Positions 56,612-64,000 of a stretch of 64,000 nucleotides of DNA are shown here, one piece after another. Positions within the stretch are counted from its first letter, which is position 1, and every line of letters starts with the position of its first letter. Under the pieces are notes generated by a model that was not told the DNA's origin, ran no database searches, and saw only the letters and a program-made list of their open reading frames with translations. This DNA comes from Clitoria ternatea. Lineage: Eukaryota > Streptophyta > Magnoliopsida > Fabales > Fabaceae. Where the stretch lies: NCBI GenBank assembly GCA_037962975.1, contig CM075669.1, positions 188,798,501 through 188,862,500 of the forward strand, in the 5' to 3' direction. Made by a program: the position numbers and the translations under genes.

Positions 56612-57560
56612 ATGGCACGTCGTCGTCAAGATCACGATGACGCTATAGCTAGAGCTCTGAATCGCTTTGCGGACCTCCTTGAGTCGCAAAACCGTGATAG
56701 ACAAGAAACGGAAAGGCAAACTACTCTTGTTGCTCAAGGTACTTAGGGCCTTGATCTATTCTTGAAGCGAAAACCCTCCGAATTCTATGGTGGATTCAAG
56801 CCCGAGCAAGCCTATGGGTGGATCCGATATACTGAATGGATCTTCGACAGTTTCGAGTGCACTGAACTCCGAAAGGTGGAGTATGGTGTTTTCATGTTTA
56901 AAGATGAAACAGAGACTTGGTGAAGACTTACCAAGAGTAGGATGATTGCTGCAACTATTCCCTTGACTTAGGAAAATTTTAAGCTTGAACTCATGAGGAA
57001 GTATGTGACCGAGAGCTATAAGAGTAAGAAGGAACTTGTGTTCATGGAACTCAAGAAAGGCACAATGACGGTAGAAGAGTATGCTTCCAAATTCGAAGAA
57101 CTTTGTGAATTCTACCCTCCTTATCAACAAGAGGGAACTGAAGCCTCTAAGTGTATAAAGTTTGAGAACGGTCTATGCCCTGATATTCAAAGGGCCACGT
57201 GTCATCAATAAATCTGAAGTTTCACGGTACTTGTGAATAAGTGCCGTATTTATGAGGAACATGCTCCACCTCATCACTCTAAATTTGACTCTAAGTTGAA
57301 GGGTCAATCTTCCAGTTTCAAGAGGCAAGGAAATTTCAGAAGGGGACGTTTTTAGAGAGGTGCTCACTCTAATGTCTAAGCTAGAGGTGGTGGACATGGT
57401 AACACCTTTGGTCGGGGCAATGTAAATGCCGATGGGCCGAGATGCTATAGGTGTGGAGGACTCACCATGTTCGCGAGTATACTCAACGGGATGACGTGGT
57501 TTGCTTCAATTATGATCCAGTAGGACATATTCGTCCTGCATGTCCTTTACTTACAAGGCG
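56612..57560 (+). pseudogene. Gag of Tekay-like element, broken
   Basis: From ATG 56612 the frame reads MARRRQDHDDAIARAL, then the gag core (PSEFYGGFKPEQAYGWI, FMELKKGTMTVEEYASKF). A CCHC knuckle is partly present (CYRCGG; a second with Cys changed to Tyr, CFNYDPVGHIRPAC). Stops near 56742, 56922 and 56970 and a frameshift before 57450 break it. Confidence 0.7.
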
Positions 57561-57818
57561 GGCTCATATGCAAGCTAATACTCCCAACCGTACTGATGTA
57601 CCCACTTATGTGAACTGCGGAGGCCACAATGGTGGTCGGGGCCGTGGTAATGGAAACAATGGTGGCCGAGGTAGCTATAATGGTGGAAGGCATGGCAACG
57701 GTCAAGGTAACGACAATGGTGCTCGCGATGGATATAGGAATGGTGGAAATCTTCAACCGAATGCCGAAAGGGTGTTCGCTGTGATCGGTGAGGAAGCGGA
57801 TAAACAGATAATTTAGTT

Positions 57819-58174
57819 GAAAGTAAGTGTGAAATACTCAGAAATTCAGTTCATGTTATTTATGATTCGGGTGCAACTCACTCTTTTATATCTGAGGGTT
57901 GTGTTTGACGATTGAGGTTACCGGTGTGTTTAATGAAAAATGCCCTAGTGGTTACTACCTCAACCGATACTTGTCTCAGATCGGTTAACCGGTATGGTAA
58001 TGTCGACATACTCCTAGAAGGGAGAAGATTTGTTGTGTCTTTCATTTGTATGCCTATGAAGGGATTGGAGATCATACTTGGTATGGATTGGCTCTCCACC
58101 AATAAGGTTTTGGTTGACTGCCAACAGCGGACTGTCATTTTCCCTTCTTCTGATGTGGGGAAATTTGATGTGTA
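57819..58174 (+). pseudogene. Protease region (Tekay-like)
   Basis: The active-site segment VIYDSGATHSFIS lies near 57857-57895, and ILGMDWLSTNKVLVDC marks the domain end. Stops near 57906 and upstream split it. Confidence 0.7.
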
Positions 58175-58257
58175 AGGTATAGCTCAACTTTGCATATTAC
58201 TATCTCTTGACGATGGGACAAATGGTCCTGATCCCCTTAATATCCCTGTGGTGTCAG

Positions 58258-59135
58258 AATTCTTAGTCGTGTTTCCCGAGGAGATACCTGGTTTACCACC
58301 CCCACGGGAGGTTAAATTTACTATCGATATTGTACCTGGTGCGGAACCGGTGTCTATCGCTCCTTATAGGATGTCTCCTATGGAGTTGACTGAACTTAAG
58401 AAGTAAGTTGAGGAGCTACTTGAGAAGGAGTTTGTTTGACCCAGTGTGTCACCTTGGGGGGCTCTTGTTTTACTGGTCAAGAAGAAGGATGGAACCATGC
58501 GGTTGTGTGTTGACTACCGCCAATTGAACAAGTTGTGAATAAAGAATAGATATCCTTTACCTCATATTAATGATTTGTTAGATCAATTAAGAGGTGCAGT
58601 GGTGTTTTCAAAGATTGATTTGCGCTCTGGTTACCATCAAATTTGAGTGAGAACCGAAGACATTCCGAAGACTGCCTTTAGGACACGATATGGCCATTAT
58701 GAGTATGTTGTAATGCCATCCAGAGTGACTAATGCTCTAGCGGTTTTAATGAGTTACATGAACCGCATATTTCATGAATATCTGGATCATTTCATTGTGG
58801 TATTTATCGACGATATCCTAGTGTATTCCAAGAGCCGTGAGGAACACGAGGGACATTTGAAGCTTGTCTTGAATACTCTTAGAGAGAATCAGTTGTACGC
58901 TAAGCTCTCTAAATGCGAATTCTGGTTGACGAGTGTCCAGTTTCTTGGACATGTGATATTCGAAGATGGTGTTTCAGTGGATTCTTCTAAGGTTGAGGCC
59001 GTTATGGCATGGCCTAGACCCACATCGGGTACGAAAATCTGGAGTTTCCTTGGACTCGCCGGTTATTATTGGAGGTTCATCAAAGGTTTTTCTCGTCTTG
59101 CTAAACCATTGACAAACTTGACAAGGAAGAACTAA
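58258..59135 (+). pseudogene. Reverse transcriptase (Tekay-like)
   Basis: The reading gives LPPPREVKFTIDIVPG, WGALVLLVKKKDGTMRLCVD, then after stops the palm with catalytic FIDDIL near 58804-58821 and the thumb (KCEFWLTSVQFLGHVI). The usual MPFGL is altered to MPSRV. Stops at about 58403, 58438, 58538 and 58645 fit C-to-T changes. Inactive. Confidence 0.8.
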
Positions 59136-59159
59136 CCTTTTGTATGGACGGTTGAATGT

Positions 59160-59620
59160 GAGAGATGCTTTGAAGAGTTAAAGATGAGGCTGACTTCTGC
59201 GCCTATCTTGGCATTGCCGGATTTACAAGAAGACTTTGTGGTGTACTGCGATGCTTCTAAGCATGGATTTAGATGCGTTTTGATGCAGAAGGAACGTGTT
59301 ATAGCTTATGCTTCACGCCAGTTGAGACCTCATGAAGTTAACTACCCAACTCATGACTTGGAGTTGGCGACAGTTGTGTTCGCCTTAAAGATTTGGCGTC
59401 ATTATCTCTATGGTTTGAGATTCATGGTCTTTAGTGATCACAAAAGCTTGAAATACCTCTTTGATCAAAAGGAATTGAATATGCACCAAAGGAGATGGAT
59501 GGTATTCTTGAAAGAATATGATTTTGAATTAAGGTATCATCCGGGAAAAGCTAATGTCGTTGCCGATGGTCTTAATCGGAAGTCCTTGCATGTGTCGGCC
59601 ATGATGGTCAAGGAATTTGA
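59160..59620 (+). pseudogene. RNase H (Tekay-like)
   Basis: The motifs VVYCDASKHGFRCVL, YPTHDLELATVVFALKIWRH and FSDHKSLKYLF give a Ty3-type RNase H with its acidic residues, though Gly at the usual LG position is changed to Arg-Cys. It is continuous with the integrase linker. Confidence 0.8.
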
Positions 59621-60625
59621 ATTGATTGAGGAATTTCAGAATTTGAATGTTAGGACCGAAGTGCAATCTCCCAAGAAGCTATGTTTAGCTACCTTAAAGA
59701 TATGCAATGAATTTTTAGAGCTTGTAATGGAGAAACAAGGAGATGATGATTACTTACAGGAGATGAGGAGACCTCAAGACGATGGGAAAAATCTATTCCA
59801 CATGGAAGGTGTTGATGGTTTATGGCGAGTAAAAGGTCGTGTGTATGTGCCTTCATTCGGAGATTTGAGACACACGGTGCTTGAGGAAGCACACATTTTA
59901 GTATTCACCCTGGTGCGACTAAGATGTACCAAGATGTGAAGAAGAATTTTTGGTGGCCCAGAATGAAACGTGATATTGCCAACTTTGTAGCTTCATGCCT
60001 TACTTGTCAGAAGGCGAACGTAGAGCATCAGAGACCTTCGGGTACTTTGAGACCACTTGATATCCCCGATTGGAAGTGGGATGCGATTGCTATGGACTTT
60101 GTGTCCAGTTTGCCAAGAACAAGGTCCAGATGTGATGGAATCCGGGTGATTGTGGATCGTTTGACAAAGAGTGCATATTTTCTACCGATCAGTATGAAGA
60201 GTTCCTTACAGGATTTGGCACAGTTATACATTTAGGAGATTGTGAGGTTACATGGTGTACCATCAAGTATTGTTTCTAATCGTGACCCCCGATTTACTTC
60301 CCGATTTTGGGGAAGCTTGCATGAAGCGATGGGTTCTAAATTGAAGCTAAGTTCGGTATACCATCCTTATACTGATGGACAATTTGAGAGGACTATTCAG
60401 AGTCTTGAGGACTTATTACGCGCTTGTGTGTTGGAGCACGGCGGTTCGTGGGAGAAATATTTGCCTCTGATAGAGTTTACCTACAATAATAGTTTTCACT
60501 CTAGTATTGGCATGGCACCATATGAGGCGTTATATGGAAGGAAGTGTCGAACCCCTTTATGTTGGCTTGAAGTCGGAGAGAACTTGGCCTTAGGGCTTGA
60601 GATTGTTGAGAAAATAGAAAGTTAA
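59621..60625 (+). pseudogene. Integrase, C-terminally truncated (Tekay-like)
   Basis: A zinc finger is split by a frameshift near 59900. The core has its first Asp in AIAMDFVSSLP, the second site changed to Asn (IVSNRDPRF) and the Glu kept in TDGQFERTIQ. A stop lies at 60233-60235. The frame ends at 60625 because integrase joins LTR DNA within EIVEKIES. Confidence 0.8.
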
Positions 60626-61632
60626 ATTAAGAAAATAAATATTGAATAATTGAATGTGAACTATTTGATGTCCCAAAATACTGGAAATAAATTAATTAAG
60701 ATTTTCGGAGACTGTTAGTGATTTGTTGGGACCGGATAAGCAGAAAACTAACCCGGATAAAATATGGGTGTCGGACCAAGTATCTCCGATTGAGATGCCG
60801 TTGGTCAGGGCTGTAGATAATATTATCGGGAGTCCAGATGTGTATTCAGAATAATTTTAGAATATGTATTGAGCCCGAACAGAGAGCCTGTTTGTTTAAA
60901 AACGGAAGAGTTTAATGAAAGATTAAAATTTAAAAATAAAACCTCACTTTTTCACTCTTATTTTCGTTAAGTGCTGAACCATTTTGGCAAAACATTCCTT
61001 TCTTCTTCTTCTCTTATCTTCTTCATCTCTTTTCCCTCTCTAACCCTAAGCCAAGGTGCTACCCTCCATCCTTCCTCTCATTTTCATTTCAAAAGGCTTG
61101 GAGAAGGCTTGGAGCTTGAAGTTCTTCTCCCTTCTTCTCCTTAATTTTGTGTGGCCCCCTTCTCTTTTGAGAATTCCTCTATTACTTTAGTTGAGGTAAG
61201 GTTCTAGCCATTTTTCAAGAATATGAACCTTTAGTCCTGTGTCCTTAATGTTAAGAGAGCATTTAATGTATGTGGGTTATTAGGAGAAGCTTTAAATGTG
61301 GAAACCCTAAGGTGGGTGTCATAAATACAAGCTTTAAATGGTATCAATGGGGTAGATGCATTTATGGTTGGAAGGAGATAAGAATATATGATTATTTTTG
61401 AATGTTGATGGGTTTTGGTGAAACCCTAACCTTATAAATTGGGGGAAATATAATGTGTAGGTAGATGGGCATTAATTAATGGTGAGAATGTCATTAATGT
61501 TGGAGTATAATCATAAATGACGATTGGGGATGGTGGTTGGAAACCATAAATGAAAACCCACTCAGAATAAGTTAAATGTAAGGTTGGTAAATGGGGTAAC
61601 CTAACTAATTAGGTTATTGCCTTGATGATAAT
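60614..61632 (+). repeat. 3' LTR fragment (Tekay-like)
   Basis: Sequence from AAAATAGAAAGTTAAATTAA matches the 5' LTR from about 52482. It continues for about 1,020 bp until it is cut at TTGATGATAAT, where the next repeat starts. The first 17 bp of the LTR are missing at the integrase junction. Confidence 0.85.
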
Positions 61633-64000
61633 TGTGAACACCTCTTTTGGTCCGGTCCAAGTGGAACGAATCTTCTTTTATACTGAATTCTGAATCAGAA
61701 TGGTCAAATCCGAATAGAATGGCTCAAAAATAATCAAGTCCGAGCAAGATGACTCTGATTGAAGCATTTCCGAGTGAAATATAGCCCTGTTGGACAAAAA
61801 TCCGAGTGGAATCACTAAAAAATGATCAAATCCGAGTAAGATGACTCTGATTGAAGCATTTCCGAGTGAAATATGTTAGGCAATCCCTAAGCATGAGCAG
61901 CGGAAAAATAAAAGGGATTCCATAGGATTTGCAAGGTTCCGTGTTTCAAAGCACAAAAAACAATTTCGAAATTCATTTTGGATTACCTCTTGAAGAACTC
62001 CGAAGCAGTCGTAGCCTCGTCCTTTAGGAGTCCACACGAGCACTCCCACCAGAATCGCAACACTAGCCAACTGCTAGTTTGACGGCGTGTAGCTCTTGCA
62101 ACTTTTGCGAATTTGTGTCTCACTTGAGTGGACGGCCTATGAGCATCTTATGCTCTATTTATAGGCTTAGGTTTGACCTAATTTGTTCTCTCTAAAAGTG
62201 GGCTCCTTACTCATTCCAAATGAGTTAGGCCCAATAGCTTTATTTTAGTCCAACTAAAATAAGACAATATTTTCTGATGGGCTTACTCTATGTGTGTGAC
62301 CCTATAGGTAAAATACCCGGTCATATTAATAATAAACTATTTTATTATTAATATAAAATAAGAGCGGCATCTAGCAATGCATCATTATGTCCGAATATTA
62401 TCAACATAACCTATAAGTGATAATTATTTAATATGTTTATTCCTTTTGTCACGATATCCTAATTGGGCCCAAGGCATGGTCGCGTCATCCTTGTACGGCC
62501 CAATTTATTTTACTTGATACCGGAGTAGACTGGATCCGAATAAATATCTAATATTTATTCTTTCTAGCATGGCCATGCGTTTTCTTAGTCTTACTCCATC
62601 AAGTGGCCTATGGATATCACTCCTGTCATATAGGAGAGACAAATCCCATCTACATCACTCACATCCCTCTGCATAATTTGTTCATTGCCTAATCACAACC
62701 TTTATAGTCCTCTTGTTACAGAAGACGTTTAATTGTATTAAAACAATAAACTCCTCATGTAGGAATCGTAGTGACTTCAGGTCGAAGGACTACATATACC
62801 ATTATCACATTGAGAATCGTTTATGACAATCATGTAACGATCCATGCAACGTTCTCATGGTGGGTCTGTCCAGTACATCATTACTCTTAATGTGTACCTG
62901 TGTGAAGACTCGATATCATCTATATCTATGATCTGTGAGATCAGGTCATCAGTATACTCACACACTAGTCTCAGTGTATTTACATGTCCCCATGTAAATA
63001 CTTGACTAGGGACATTTTAGGAATAATTTTTATATGACCTATTACTCCAAGGATAAATATGTTTTAAAACAATTTTAAACTGAAATATTTATTCTATTGA
63101 TAAGTAGAAAAATGATACAAATGAAGAAGCATAAAAGCTTATAGTGCATACACCAACAAAATATAAACCTGTTGGAGGCAAATCCGAGTGAAATGACTCA
63201 GATTGGAGCATTGCCGAGTGGAGTATGACCTGTTGGGGCAAATCCGAGTGAAATGACTCAGATTGGAGGTAAATCTGAGTGGATGGTTCCCTATCAGATG
63301 CATTCCGAGAGAAAAGGGACTGACTGTGAACAAATACCGAGTGAAGGATTACCGATTGTAAGTCTGACTTGAGGACAGGTCCCCTTTGCTAGGCACAGGT
63401 ATTTCCGGGTGGAACTTTCCCGTTTGATACCACTCTGATTCAAGATGAGTACTCTTTGTAGACAATTAGTTCCTAATTCAAGATGATTGTCAGGCAAGCC
63501 GAGTGATATATTTGAAAGAAAACATGGTCAAACGAGTAAATGTCCGACCGCGTAATGAACTTCTTTCAGCTCAGATTCTCTAAAAGTATCATTTTGAGTC
63601 TGACTCTAATGAACTCATCCGAATGGATTGTCGATTGAAACATTCCGACCGAAATATGAGGTCTGATTCCGAATGAATACACTCGGTAGATTGAAGCTGA
63701 GTTCCAAGTTCTGAGAGGAGAAAAGACCGTCTCCGAGTGGTCAGATTCTCGAATTCTCAATTCTAATCGAAGTGAAAAGGATGTCTTCGAGTGAAAACAC
63801 CCGAGTGAGCACATCTGAGAGCCAATTATTGATTGAGACCCTTCTGATTGAAGTGTAAAGGCCGACTCCGGTTGAAAACAATCCCAATACCCGAGTAAGC
63901 ACATCCAAGGGTCAATCGACGATTGAGACCATTCAGATCGAAAGGTAAAAAAACCCACTTCCGAGTGATTGCACCAGGTGGATTATGGAACCCGAGTTCT
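61633..64000 (+). repeat. Unidentified element rich in CCGAGTG phrases
   Basis: The DNA starts TGTGAACACCTCTTTTGGTC, possibly an LTR start, and continues to the window end as degenerate phrases such as TCCGAGTGAAATGACTCAGA and GATTGAAGCATTTCCGAGTG. No reading frame is convincing. It is interrupted by the solo LTR at 61874-63158. Confidence 0.55.
61874..63158 (-). mobile_element. Copia-like solo LTR with perfect target duplication
   Basis: The 1,285-bp insert runs from TGTTAGGCAATCCC to GCATACACCAACA and is flanked by AAATA at 61869-61873 and 63159-63163. On the reverse strand it has a strong TATA box (CTATAAATAGAG, about 62154-62165) and an ending CCGCTGCTCATGCTTAGG of the kind seen in Ty1/Copia LTRs, which sets the orientation. 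No internal domain remains. Confidence 0.85.

Larger units (their letters stand above)
52465..61632 (+). mobile_element. Tekay/chromovirus-like Ty3/gypsy element, 3'-truncated
   Basis: A 3.76-kb 5' LTR, a Met-type PBS, gag, protease, RT, RNase H and integrase in Ty3 order are followed by a junction at about 60614. There integrase runs straight into LTR sequence starting about 17 bp inside the LTR. The 3' LTR is then cut at 61632 by another repeat. Many stops are of the kind produced by C-to-T change (for example TGA for CGA). The integrase C-terminus and any chromodomain are missing. Confidence 0.8.

Overview
This window is nuclear DNA from a higher plant, a eudicot and probably a legume (the species is a guess from the style of the repeats). 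It is almost entirely nested LTR retrotransposons and relics around a single host gene, chloroplast ribosomal protein uL13c (RPL13; four exons, 34921-38822). Plant origin is shown directly by that four-exon nuclear gene with a transit peptide, by a fragment of plant mitochondrial nad3, and by Tat, Athila, Tekay-like, Copia, hAT and CACTA elements.

Layout. 1-4093: 3' part of a Tat-lineage Ty3/gypsy element with spacer repeats, an antisense ORF and a 3' LTR. 4094-5003: remnants (MITE-like, CACTA end). 5004-17555: a second Tat element of the same family and orientation with both LTRs, riddled with stops, split in its integrase by a full-length inverted LTR (10302-14022) of the Tekay-like family found again at 52465. 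17556-21039: Copia relics and a non-autonomous hAT element with a perfect 8-bp target duplication. 21040-34247: a complete, young Athila-lineage element (perfect 5-bp target duplication AGAGT; LTRs about 1% different by eye). 34921-38822: RPL13, with a LINE fragment in intron 1. 39330-43229: reverse-strand Ty3/gypsy relic (LTR, PBS, gag) split by a solo LTR with a perfect TSD. 43230-49556: AT-rich repeats and a decayed Athila-like element carrying a mitochondrial nad3 insertion. 49557-52464: CACTA remnants and unassigned DNA. 52465-61632: a Tekay/chromovirus-like element with a 3.76-kb 5' LTR, decayed gag-pol, and a 3' end deleted from integrase into the LTR. 61633-64000: an unidentified element rich in CCGAGTG phrases, interrupted by a Copia-like solo LTR with a perfect TSD.

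Most notable content. The young Athila element carries non-retroelement genes between integrase and the 3' LTR: an intact 176-codon ORF whose basic patch and four-cysteine motif resemble the cysteine-rich nucleic-acid-binding proteins of carlaviruses and their relatives, and an intronless LONELY GUY (LOG)-type cytokinin-activating enzyme with one internal stop. A polypyrimidine-CAG sequence precedes the first ORF and could be a splice acceptor for a subgenomic mRNA. This looks like a cargo cassette pairing a possible silencing suppressor with a hormone-activating enzyme.

A second pattern is clusters of short, regularly spaced palindromes inside LTRs. Two members of one LTR family carry clusters at the same place near the LTR 3' end, but with entirely different motifs (TAATCGATTA versus CTCGCTCAAGCGAG). 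The second motif recurs in the LTR of an unrelated element at 40476-40896.

Family assignments come from reading the sequence by eye; no database search was run.
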